Notes: generated by a model not told the origin, from the sequence alone. DNA of 14,996 bases from Weizmannia acidilactici (GCF_008974225.1 NZ_BKZR01000059.1:1-14996), one strand, 5' to 3'. Positions 8,599-14,918 are shown, counted from the first letter of the stretch. Program-made: numbers and translations.

Positions 8599-8613
8599 TG
8601 GGAGCTTTTTCTC
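8588..8613 (+). terminator. Rho-independent terminator after the small element gene
   Basis: AAGCTCC (8588-8594) pairs with GGAGCTT (8601-8607) around a 6-nt loop and continues into a T-rich tail. The stop codon of the 80-residue frame is in the loop. Confidence 0.65.
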
Positions 8614-8643
8614 TTGGTTTTTCGCTGAAATAATTTGAAAAAA

Positions 8644-8670
8644 GTTTCCGTATTCCCAAATAACGGAAAC
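8644..8670. repeat. Inverted repeat in the right arm of the 520-bp element
   Basis: GTTTCCG (8644-8650) and CGGAAAC (8664-8670) are perfect 7-bp inverted repeats with a 13-nt spacer. They add to the dense set of subterminal repeats near this end and may be transposase-binding or structural. Confidence 0.5.
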
Positions 8671-8797
8671 AAAATAAGCGCATTATTCCGAAAATGTACC
8701 TGAATTAATTTGAAAAAGGGTACTCGGAATAATGTTATCGTTTACAGGAATAGACAGCTTCCCTTTTAAATCAAAATTCACCTCTGTTTTCTTAGGA

Positions 8798-9085
8798 TTA
8801 CTCTCCGTCCTCCTTCATCTGCTTATTAATTCCGACCAAAACATCTAAATCAACGGTTATCTCAAAGGAATTTTGATTAATCAATAGTTCTGCATATTCT
8901 CTCTTTGAATTCCAGGCAAGTGGAGACATTTGAACTAAATTCGTTCGTTCTGCCTTGCTTAGTTCTTTCGTATACCTAAGATTAAAACGGTTGACTAAAT
9001 GGAAATGCTTTGTAAAAAGGGAAACTGTCTCATCATTGCTATAAACTTTCTTTTCTGTATCCGTAAAAAGTGCTTCTGGAAGTGG
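8798..9085 (-). pseudogene. RlmA-like rRNA methyltransferase, C-terminal fragment
   Basis: An open minus-strand frame ending at TAA 8798-8800 reads EALFTDTEKKVYSNDE, SLFTKHF, LRYTKELSKAE, VQMSPLAWN and ITVDLDVLVG. This matches what I recall of the C-terminal end of YxjB/RlmA-type 23S rRNA guanine-N1 methyltransferases, which share an MTPLAW motif and an ITVDLxILVG-like end. The SAM-binding Rossmann part and zinc-binding N-terminus are absent. The sequence in front belongs to an unrelated broken gene, so this is a fused fragment and not a working enzyme. Family call moderate. Confidence 0.5.
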
Positions 9086-9564
9086 ATTCCCTTTTACCGT
9101 CCTTGTTAATAATGAATTATTTTCCCAAAACCAACCGCTAATATACCACGATCATTTCCCCTTTGTATTTGGTTATTGAATTTTGATCCACTCCACGAAT
9201 CATTGTAAGCCACTTCTGACTTTAATATTACGGTTCCTCTTTCTGGACTAATCTTTTTTTAATATATGGGATAATCCTATTTGACGAAAATAACTTCTCC
9301 AATCTTCGACTTCTCTAAACTGTTCCTCAACCGTTACAAAGACCTGAACTTCGGTACCAAATAATTTTTTATAGTACTTTTTGATTCCGCGACAATCCGA
9401 TAAGTATTCATTTGCTGCGGCCTTACTCATTCCATCCTTCATGCCAATTACGAAAAAGGGGATTCATCGTTATAGTATAGCAGGGCTTTGTCACCAAAAT
9501 AGACATTATATAACTCCGGAACATTCTTTTCCATCGCTACTTCTAATACCACTAATTTACTCAA
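9086..9564 (-). pseudogene. Unrecognised gene broken by several single-base frameshifts
   Basis: Starts at TTG 9562-9564, with AAAGGAGT (9571-9578) as ribosome binding site: MSKLVVLEVAMEKNVPELYN, then YNDESPF. It is shifted at a T-run near 9450, continues as VIGMKDGMSKAAANEYLSD through SYFRQIGLSHILKK, is shifted again at an A-run near 9252, continues as ISPERGTVILKSEVAYNDSW, and after a third shift near 9140 ends in SGWFWENNSLLTRTVKGN. It then runs into the RlmA-like tail. Coding character is clear across all segments, about 160-170 residues in total. I do not recognise the family. Two of the shifts sit in homopolymers, so sequencing error is possible but would have to recur. Confidence 0.55.
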
Positions 9565-9589
9565 AAAAGCACTCCTTTGTTCGTCTTTT

Positions 9590-9906
9590 CCGATGTTCAA
9601 GGTTACGCTTACTCAGGTTGGGGCCTGGCGAGATCCCTGCAATTCCCATTTCCCTCATATGCGCTGGACAGCCTTTCTGTTAATGACCAGGCCCTCGGCA
9701 TTCAACACGGCCGTAATGCGCCTGGAACCGTAGAAAGGATATTGGGTATATATCTCATCAATCCGGTGCTTGATGTACACCTCTTCAGGAGAGGGGGCGA
9801 CAGGCTTATAGTATAGGCTTGAACGGTTAAGACTAAGCAGTTCGGCCTGTACAGTTATCGGCAGTTCTGCGTTTTCCCAGTCGATTATTTCAATACGTTC
9901 TGCCAT
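9590..9906 (-). pseudogene. IS3-family transposase orfB, truncated
   Basis: ATG at 9906: MAERIEIIDWENAELPITVQ, then SRSSLYYKP-type text (LSLNRSSLYYKP) and DEIYTQYPFYGSRRIT, up to NRKAVQRI and a stop. Shifting one base near 9662 restores MREMGIAGISPGPNLSKRNL, the well-known IS3/IS150 orfB continuation. Homology ends at LEHR near 9590, before the DDE catalytic core, where the unknown gene's ribosome binding site begins. About 105 residues of a normal 270-280 remain. Non-functional. Confidence 0.8.
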
Positions 9907-10184
9907 ACTCCTTCATTCCAGATTTTTTTAAGCCACGACAACTGCGTGGTAAGGCGGCCGACTTCTGCATAAAGATTTTCAATCGTCTGTTCGTATTCGG
10001 CTTTCATATTATCGATTTTTTGTTATCTTTTTCCAAAAATTTTAGGCATTTGTTCGAGAAACGCATTCCTCCATTGGCGAACTTTATTGACATGGATCCC
10101 ATGATCTGAAGCAATCTCGCTCATCTTCTTTTAGGACTTCTAGCACAATTTAAGTCTTGAATTCTGGTGTATATTTTTCCTCAT
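9885..10184 (-). pseudogene. IS3-family transposase orfA, frameshifted
   Basis: The original frame can be pieced together as YTPEFKT, IVLEVLKED, MSEIASDHGIHVNKVRQWRN, FLEQMPKIF and MKAEYEQTIENLYAEVGRLT, typical of the helix-turn-helix OrfA of IS3/IS150 elements. There are at least three indels (codon 2, after LKED, and near the WLKK end) and an in-frame TAA replacing a lysine codon. It overlaps the start of orfB, as in intact IS3 elements. Confidence 0.75.
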
Positions 10185-10212
10185 AAACCTACTTTAACAG
10201 CTCCTCTCTTTA

Positions 10213-10437
10213 CCTGGATAAGGGGCAATCCCAAAATCCTTTAAAAGGCTGAGAATATATGATGATCGCTAATTCCTGAGACTCCTGCGGGAAACGCGAG
10301 CAAGAAGAGACCCGGTGTGCTTGAGGGACGAGCGAGGAGGCTCGCGACGCGTACGGAAAGAGAGTAAATTTCGCGATCGTCAAAAAGGGGTACCCATATG
10401 CCCGGTTTAACAGCTTTTGGGATTGCCCTTATCAAGG
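10213..10437. repeat. Inverted IS-end-like sequences flanking a 178-bp segment
   Basis: The left arm 10213-10236 (GGGGCAATCCCAAAA core) and the right arm 10415-10437 (TTTTGGGATTGCCC core) match over 22 of 24 positions (one substitution, one inserted G). The left arm lies about 30-50 bp upstream of the IS3 orfA start, where an IS3 terminal repeat is expected. I infer that both arms are IS ends and that the DNA between them lies outside the IS copies. A short foldback element is the alternative. Confidence 0.55.
10264..10379. repeat. Bacillus-type GC-rich dispersed palindromic repeat
   Basis: Contains GACTCCTGCGGGAAACGCG, GAGACCCGG and GAGGAGGCTCGCGACGCG in the order known from the roughly 100-bp palindromic repeats scattered through Bacillus genomes (recalled, not searched). 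The outer arms GATCGC (10264-10269) and GCGATC (10373-10378) are complementary. Its high GC content contrasts with the surroundings. The transcript could fold into a long hairpin. Confidence 0.7.
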
Positions 10438-10544
10438 GAAGCAAGAAAAGCGCGGTAGCCAAAAGTGTACAAAAAGAGTACCTGGATACCAGGAAAATTA
10501 ACTTTGTAGAGAAAAACTTGATACATACGATACAAGCAAAATAC

Positions 10545-10573
10545 TTGACAAAATTATTTAATTATGCTATAAT
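10545..10573 (+). promoter_or_regulatory. Perfect consensus sigma-A-type promoter for the methyltransferase
   Basis: TTGACA (10545-10550), a 17-bp spacer and TATAAT (10568-10573) match the vegetative consensus exactly, in a very AT-rich context. Transcription would start near 10580, leaving a leader of about 75 nt before the ATG at 10655. A gene with such a strong promoter usually needs a repressor or attenuator. Confidence 0.85.
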
Positions 10574-10600
10574 TTATAATTTTATATTTTATGATATAAT

Positions 10601-10626
10601 AAGACTCTCCTGGCCAGGGGAATCTT
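10601..10626 (+). promoter_or_regulatory. Leader palindrome, candidate operator or attenuator
   Basis: A 26-bp near-palindrome centred on TGGCCA: AAGACTCTCCTGG pairs with CCAGGGGAATCTT with two mismatches. It lies about 20 nt after the predicted transcription start and is followed by an ATTTTTG stretch. It could be a repressor operator or an attenuator-like hairpin with a minimal loop. The ribosome binding site GGGAGG (10641-10646) lies just downstream. Confidence 0.55.
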
Positions 10627-10654
10627 ATTTTTGTTCATGCGGGAGGATAATTGT

Positions 10655-11569
10655 ATGAAGCAAAATGAGTCCAGTCTAACTTCCTTAATATCAGCTTTTT
10701 GCAGAGCTTATCATAGTAAATATGATACACCAAAAATCTTTGATGACTATATCGCTAAAGATTTAATAACACAAAAAGAGTTTAATGACATTAAAATGAA
10801 TTTGGTTCAAGGGATAGAATTCTTCAACAAAGAAAAAGTTCAACTATTCAATGGAAATACAGATAAAATATTAAAATGGATTACACAGATTCAACTTTCT
10901 CCAACCCCTATAGCACGGGCTGCATTTTGCGAGAAAGTATTGCTTCACGAAATCGATTTAGGATTGAAACAATATGTAATACTCGGAGCTGGATTGGATA
11001 CTTTTTGTTTTCGTCATCCAGAATTGAAAAATGTCATAAAAATATTTGAAATTGATCATCCAGCAACACAAGCGTTTAAGAAGAAACAATTATCAAACGC
11101 TCACTTGGAAATACCACACAATCTTCATTTTGTTTCGATGGACTTCACCAAGGCATTTACTTACCAAAAACTGATGAATGCAGGATTTGAAAATAAGAAA
11201 ACATTCTTTAGTCTTTTGGGAGTTTCTTATTATTTAACGAAAGAAGAAAATGCAAGATTGTTGGAGAATTTGTTCGCTGAAGTTCCTATAGGTAGTTCCA
11301 TCGTTTTTGATTACGCAGATGAAACACTATTTGATGTGAAAGGAAAATCAGATAGAGTTGAAAACATGGTAAAAATGGCCTTGGCAAGTGGTGAACCAAT
11401 GAAGTCATGCTTTTCTTATAATGAAGTTGAGAATATGTTAGAAAAAGCAGGATTACTTATTTATGAACATTTATCACCAAGCGAAATTGATGAAACTTAC
11501 TTTTCCAACCGAAACGACTACCTTTCAGCCTTTGAAACGATTCATTATATACATGCCATAAAGAAATAA
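10655..11569 (+). CDS. SAM-dependent methyltransferase, leucine carboxyl methyltransferase-like family
   Basis: A 304-residue class I methyltransferase of the LCM/PPM1-like group (TIGR00027/COG3315 type), predicted to move a methyl group from SAM to an unidentified small molecule or carboxylate. Visible signatures are ARAAFCEKVLLHEI (about 87-100), the SAM-binding loop VILGAGLDTFCFR (108-120), the acidic nucleoside-binding end of strand 2 as FEIDHP (131-136), MDF (162-164) and LLGVSYYLT (187-195). It is cytosolic, with no signal peptide. ATG 10655 has GGGAGG 8 nt upstream; an earlier in-frame TTG at 10631 has no site. It is monocistronic: own consensus promoter, palindromic leader, terminator. 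Flanked by IS debris, it may have been acquired. The substrate cannot be inferred. Confidence 0.85.
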   Translation: MKQNESSLTSLISAFCRAYHSKYDTPKIFDDYIAKDLITQKEFNDIKMNLVQGIEFFNKEKVQLFNGNTDKILKWITQIQLSPTPIARAAFCEKVLLHEIDLGLKQYVILGAGLDTFCFRHPELKNVIKIFEIDHPATQAFKKKQLSNAHLEIPHNLHFVSMDFTKAFTYQKLMNAGFENKKTFFSLLGVSYYLTKEENARLLENLFAEVPIGSSIVFDYADETLFDVKGKSDRVENMVKMALASGEPMKSCFSYNEVENMLEKAGLLIYEHLSPSEIDETYFSNRNDYLSAFETIHYIHAIKK

Positions 11570-11582
11570 CCTACCGTAAATT

Positions 11583-11619
11583 GCCATCCAATTACTCTCT
11601 AGAGTCTGGATGGCTTTTT
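11583..11619 (+). terminator. Rho-independent terminator of the methyltransferase gene
   Basis: GCCATCCA (11583-11590) pairs with TGGATGGC (11607-11614), followed by TTTTT. The 16-nt loop contains a further CTCTAGAG dyad. It lies 14 bp after the stop codon. Confidence 0.88.
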
Positions 11620-12304
11620 ATTAATTACCTGTAACTTTAGGTTTCGACCCTGACTCCACCTTCATACCTTACTTTCCTTACTCCTCCCCCTCTTCTTTCC
11701 CTTATGGCAATGGAACTTAGTTAGTCCCCAAAGCAGCAGATTTTTATCTAAAATTAGGATATTGGGTTGTATAGAATATTGTGATATTGTAAAATATTTC
11801 TTCTCCGAACAAAGGCAAAAATCAAAAGAAAAACAGGAATATTGCTCTTTCGGGTTCGTATTACAGCACATCTACATTATATTTCTCTCTCTCCTCTTAA
11901 CACCTTTATTCCATATTATGGAGGGAATATTACAAACTTAACTTTAAATCTTTTCTCTACTATGTTCATTCCAAATAAACTTTTCCCAAATTGCTCCCTC
12001 CACCCCGCATTCCACCGTCGGATTCAAAATAAAGTTTTACGACCAAACCCCCATTTTCACCGATTTTTGATTCAAAAATGGACGTTTTTCCGCCTGTTTT
12101 TCCCCCATTTTTTCACCGTTTTTTCGCATTTAAAATAAACAATTCAGAAAATGTTAATTGATGTTGCGTTTTTTTATACATTGATACGGCCTTCAAGTAC
12201 AAGGTTTTTGGCGCATTAACCATAAAATCCTTACACCTTTTATTTGACAAAAGAAGCCAAAATTCTTGTCTGGTCTGAGTATTTGCTTATTCAGCAGGCC
12301 CTAA
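11620..12304. other. 685-bp intergenic region with a pyrimidine-rich segment
   Basis: No supported gene. Plus-strand frames here (e.g. 11842-12138) encode low-complexity F/P/H-rich products without ribosome binding sites. About 11990-12130 is strongly pyrimidine-rich on the plus strand and contains a degenerate repeated motif (annotated separately). No clear terminator for the LysR gene was seen. Confidence 0.5.
12003..12118. repeat. Degenerate three-copy motif in pyrimidine-rich spacer
   Basis: CCCCGCATTCCACCG (12003-12017), CCCCCATTTTCACCG (12048-12062) and CCCCCATTTTTTCACCG (12102-12118) recur at 45- and 54-bp spacing. GATTCAAAA accompanies two of the units (12021 and 12070 region). It may be a decayed tandem repeat or a cluster of binding sites. 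Confidence 0.45.
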
Positions 12305-13210
12305 TTATATAGTCATTTTGAGTATTCTTCGTGTTAATTCTATAAAAGATATTAAGGGAACTGTCATTTGTTTATCCTTATGCCATGCAATTTGAGTGAT
12401 AAGAGGAAAGTTAGACTGTTCCCATTTAAGTTCTTTTATTGTCCCATCCTTAATGTCCTGCTCTACTACCATGCCCGGCAATATAGCTATGCCGAGTCCG
12501 GCAATTACACATTGCTTAATCGCTTCTATACTGACAAATTCAATTTTATTACTGGGATACACATTGGATTCTCGCAAGTAATCTTCAAATATTTTGCGAT
12601 ATGAACATCCTTGCTCAGTAAGAAGAAGAGTCTCATATTCCAAGTCTTTGGCAAAAATTAGTTCCTTATTTACTAAGGGATGATCGGGTGAGGCAACTAA
12701 TTTCAGTTCATCCTTAACAAGCGGTTCTTTTATTAAAGAATCTTCCGGTTTAACTACATCCATAATGAAAGCTACATCAAGATTACCACTTTGCAGTTGC
12801 TCTTTGACCATTTCGTTTGAATGAGCAGGTTTAAAAATTAGTTTAACATTGGGTAACTGATTTTTAAATTCCTTTAGAATAGGGGGAAGGCGGTATGTGC
12901 ACTGGCTTTCTTGTGCTCCAATTTTCAGGACCCCCGTTGGCTCTGTAAACCCACTAATAACCAATTTTGCTTCATCTGCAAGTGAAATCATTTTGTCAGC
13001 ATATACTTTAAATTTACGTCCAGATTCTGTTAAATATATTTTCTTTCCCAGACGTTCAAACAGTTGCGTATCCAGTTCTTTTTCAAGGGATTGAATCTGG
13101 GCAGTCACACTGGATTGAGCATATTTTAACAGCTTTGCAGTTTTCGTGAAGTTCAAATTTTCTGCAGCGGTTCTAAATGTAATCAATTGTTTAACATCCA
13201 ATTTTCTCAC
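12305..13210 (-). CDS. LysR-family transcriptional regulator
   Basis: A 301-residue LysR-type regulator. The N-terminal winged helix-turn-helix (about 5-63: DVKQLITFRTAAENLNFTKT...SSVTAQIQSLEKELDTQLFER) is followed by a periplasmic-binding-like effector domain (about 90-295: GVLKIGAQES, LDVAFIMD, GLGIAILPGMVV). It probably senses a small metabolite and controls the divergent flavin reductase gene 116 bp away. The GTG at 13210 has only a weak, very close AGGT. The in-frame TTG at codon 4 would start the protein at the usual LysR position, so the start is uncertain by three codons. In B. subtilis the LysR gene ywqM neighbours ywqN; this may be its counterpart, but I judge that from context only. 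Confidence 0.88.
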   Translation of the reverse strand: MRKLDVKQLITFRTAAENLNFTKTAKLLKYAQSSVTAQIQSLEKELDTQLFERLGKKIYLTESGRKFKVYADKMISLADEAKLVISGFTEPTGVLKIGAQESQCTYRLPPILKEFKNQLPNVKLIFKPAHSNEMVKEQLQSGNLDVAFIMDVVKPEDSLIKEPLVKDELKLVASPDHPLVNKELIFAKDLEYETLLLTEQGCSYRKIFEDYLRESNVYPSNKIEFVSIEAIKQCVIAGLGIAILPGMVVEQDIKDGTIKELKWEQSNFPLITQIAWHKDKQMTVPLISFIELTRRILKMTI

Positions 13211-13247
13211 TTACCTAATCGTTATTTTCGATTAATATAATAGAAAT

Positions 13248-13264
13248 AATCATCTTTTATGATT
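13248..13264. promoter_or_regulatory. T-N11-A dyad, likely LysR binding site
   Basis: AATCAT (13248-13253) and ATGATT (13259-13264) form a perfect inverted repeat with a 5-nt spacer and contain the LysR signature T-N11-A (T13250, A13262). The position between the divergent LysR and reductase genes fits both autorepression and activation. Confidence 0.6.
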
Positions 13265-13273
13265 TGTAAATTA

Positions 13274-13302
13274 ATTATAAAATATTAATAACTAAACAGC
13301 AA
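13274..13302 (-). promoter_or_regulatory. Candidate promoter of the LysR gene
   Basis: On the minus strand, TTGCTG (13297-13302), a 17-bp spacer and a perfect TATAAT (13274-13279). Transcription would start near 13267, placing the T-N11-A dyad directly over the start region, as expected for an autorepressed LysR gene. The -35 box is weak. Confidence 0.45.
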
Positions 13303-13326
13303 GTTATAGGTAGGAGTGAATAAAAG

Positions 13327-13884
13327 ATGACAATTGCTGTTATTTATGGAGGAACCCGTGAAAATGGTAATACCGAAATCCTAACTGAGCGGGCAATTCA
13401 AGATATTCCTGTGGAAAAGATATATTTAAAAGATTATAAAATCCAGCCCATAAAAGATCAACGCCATACAGAAAATGGATTTCAGGAAATCAATGATGAT
13501 TATAATTTCATTATTGAACGCATTCTTCATCATGATTTGCTTATATTTTCCACACCTATTTATTGGTATAGCATGACTGGAACAATGAAGGTATTTATTG
13601 ATAGGTGGTCACAAACATTAAAAGATCCGAAATATCCTGACTTCAAAATAGCTATGTCTTCCAAAAAGGCATATGTAATTGCAGTTGGTGGAGACGAACC
13701 TTTTTTAAAAGGGCTTCCCCTTATTCAACAGTTTCAATACATTTTTAATTTTTTAGGAGTTTCCTTTGAGGGATACGTACTCGGCAGAGGAAACAAACCC
13801 GGTGAGATTTTCCAAGATCGGATAGCGTTAACTGCTGCTTCTCAAATCCAAAAAATATTAATAAGTCAAGTACAGTCAAATTAG
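13327..13884 (+). CDS. ywqN: NAD(P)H-dependent FMN reductase (YwqN-like)
   Basis: A 185-residue flavodoxin-fold NAD(P)H:FMN oxidoreductase. The FMN phosphate loop is GGTRENGNTE (8-17) and the isoalloxazine-side segment is STPIYWYSMTGTMKVFIDRW (75-94). AVGGDEP (about 118-124) and LPLIQQFQYIFNFLG follow as in YwqN proteins, and the length matches (about 180). It is cytosolic and probably reduces quinones or other electrophiles, or supplies reduced flavin; the true substrate is unknown. ATG 13327 has AGGAGTGA upstream with a 10-nt spacer. It is divergent from a LysR gene across a 116-bp region with a T-N11-A site. A quinone oxidoreductase (now broken) lies 148 bp downstream on the same strand, suggesting a redox-stress group. 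Confidence 0.85.
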   Translation: MTIAVIYGGTRENGNTEILTERAIQDIPVEKIYLKDYKIQPIKDQRHTENGFQEINDDYNFIIERILHHDLLIFSTPIYWYSMTGTMKVFIDRWSQTLKDPKYPDFKIAMSSKKAYVIAVGGDEPFLKGLPLIQQFQYIFNFLGVSFEGYVLGRGNKPGEIFQDRIALTAASQIQKILISQVQSN

Positions 13885-14161
13885 TTGCGGATTGATTTTT
13901 TAACATGTAAGATTAAAAGTTTCAACAATTTTTCTTTTAGAAATCATTTATTCATTGAGAATAGGTAAGAACATGGCAGGGCAAATTGGAATTTAGTTAC
14001 GGATAATTATTATAAAGCATAGGAGTAATACAATGAACGCACTCATTTTTGAAGAATTTGGCGGACCAGATGTCTTGCAATATAAAGATATTCCGGATCC
14101 TATCATTAATGAAAATGAAATTTTGGTTAGAACGAAGGCAATTGGGTTAAATTTTGCTGAC

Positions 14162-14471
14162 ATATACATGTGAATTTCCACATAATTTCAGATTGTGATT
14201 TTCAAATTATTCCAGATGTATAATATTCAATATTCAATACACGGCTTGATATGGAGTGGTGGGCATGGTAGGCTAGTTAGCTTTGACGATTTTCTTTTTT
14301 CTCCTAGCCCCATCGCCATCAAGCCATGCCCACAGAGGCTCCATGTCAAGCCACCAAAGGGCATCATTATTCGTAATATACAGTGCATATGTTTAATTTT
14401 TCGTAAAAAATCTGGAGATGAAAAAAACCGACTGTTTTTTGCCGAAATAATGTGCCCGTTTACAATATACA
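14162..14471. repeat. 7-bp target site duplication around the insertion
   Basis: ATATACA occurs at 14162-14168 and again at 14465-14471, flush against TGTGAA and TTTACA at the insert's ends. Deleting the insert and one copy yields GAC-ATA-TAC-AAA-AGA, reading DIYKR in the quinone oxidoreductase frame. Confidence 0.9.
14169..14464. mobile_element. 296-bp MITE-like foldback element
   Basis: Bounded by TGTGAA...TTTACA and a perfect 7-bp target duplication. The ends are imperfect inverted repeats of about 24 bp; the strongest match is CACATAATTTCAG (14179-14191) against CCGAAATAATGTG (14442-14454). Internally, a long foldback pairs GGCTTGATATGGAG and GGGCATGG (14243-14268) with CCATGCCCA and CTCCATGTCAAGCC (14324-14352), extended by GGCTAG (14271-14276)/CTAGCC (14304-14309). 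No gene or transposase is inside. It shares GTTTACA and TTTCAAATTATTCCAGA with the element at 8227-8746, so it must be moved in trans by an unseen transposase. Confidence 0.85.
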
Positions 14472-14918
14472 AAAGAAAAGGAAACTATCATTTAGAAGGT
14501 ATGCCTCCTTACATATTGGGTTATGAAGGTGCAGGTATAGTTGAACAGGTCGTTGACGCTGTTACAAACTTTAAAATTGAGGAAAGAGTCGGATTTGCTG
14601 ATGTGTCATTTGCCAATGCCGAACTGGTTGCAGTACCTAAAGAAAAGGCGATACCATTACCGGAAAATACATCCTTTGAAACAGCCGCCTCTATTTTATT
14701 GCAAGGCTTAACAGCTCAGTATCTGACAAAGGATAATTATGCAATTAAAGCCGGAAACTGCATTCTCATTCATGCTGCAGCCGGCGGAGTAGGCCAAAAT
14801 TTGGTTCAGATTTGTAAGCACCTGGGAGGAAAAGTGATTGGCCTCACCTCTTCAATTGAAAAAGCAAGATTTGTTCTTTCTCTCGGAGCAGAACATGTAT
14901 TTTTATATAAAGAAAATC

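Larger units (their letters stand above)
8227..8746. mobile_element. Putative 520-bp non-autonomous element (TGTAAAC...GTTTACA)
   Basis: Ends are perfect 7-bp inverted repeats, TGTAAAC (8227-8233) and GTTTACA (8740-8746). Both ends share subterminal motifs in inverted orientation. At the left, TTTCAAATTATTCCAGA (8274-8290). At the right, CTGAATTAATTTGAAAAA (8700-8717) and CTGAAATAATTTGAAAA (8625-8641), plus CGGAATAATG (8725-8734) mirrored by CATTATTCCG (8681-8690). The 17-mer at 8274 recurs at 14200-14216 in the element at 14169-14464, and the right end GTTTACA recurs there too. It carries one small gene and no transposase. No target duplication was found, so one flank may have been lost. TGT...ACA ends with repeated internal motifs recall Tn7/Tn552/Mu-type elements, which is inference only. 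Confidence 0.55.
14033..14918 (+). pseudogene. Zeta-crystallin-type quinone oxidoreductase, doubly disrupted
   Basis: Start ATG 14033 with AGGAGT at 14021-14026. The first 45 codons (MNALIFEEFGGPDVLQYKD...IGLNFADIY) are interrupted by a 296-bp insertion and stop at 14171-14173. Homology resumes at 14472 as KRKGNYHLEGMPPYILGYEG, VGFADVSFA, LQGLTAQYL and the NADPH-binding loop HAAAGGVGQN, up to LGAEHVFLYKEN near 14915. It is then cut off by intron RT sequence. Removing the insert and one target copy restores a continuous frame. The family (MDR superfamily, zinc-independent NADPH:quinone reductase) normally has about 320-330 residues; about 193 remain. Both lesions inactivate it. Confidence 0.9.

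Noticed and set aside
8674..8734. CRISPR-like or tandem array in the right arm of the 520-bp element
   Set aside because: Repeats are short, inverted and irregularly spaced, fitting transposon-end binding sites and not repeat-spacer units.
9381..9816. Plus-strand frames opposite the unknown gene and IS3 orfB
   Set aside because: The minus strand carries recognisable IS3 orfB and coherent coding text; these are antisense shadows.
10398..10658. 86-codon plus-strand frame before the methyltransferase
   Set aside because: It runs through the IS-end arm, the consensus promoter and the leader palindrome; coding there is implausible.
11842..12138. 98-codon plus-strand frame
   Set aside because: The product is low-complexity F/P/H/S-rich with no ribosome binding site, as expected from a pyrimidine-rich tract.
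13986..14013. Separate promoter for the quinone oxidoreductase (TTGGAA, 16 bp, TATTAT)
   Set aside because: Both boxes are imperfect and the implied start would leave a leader of only about 13 nt; too weak to annotate.
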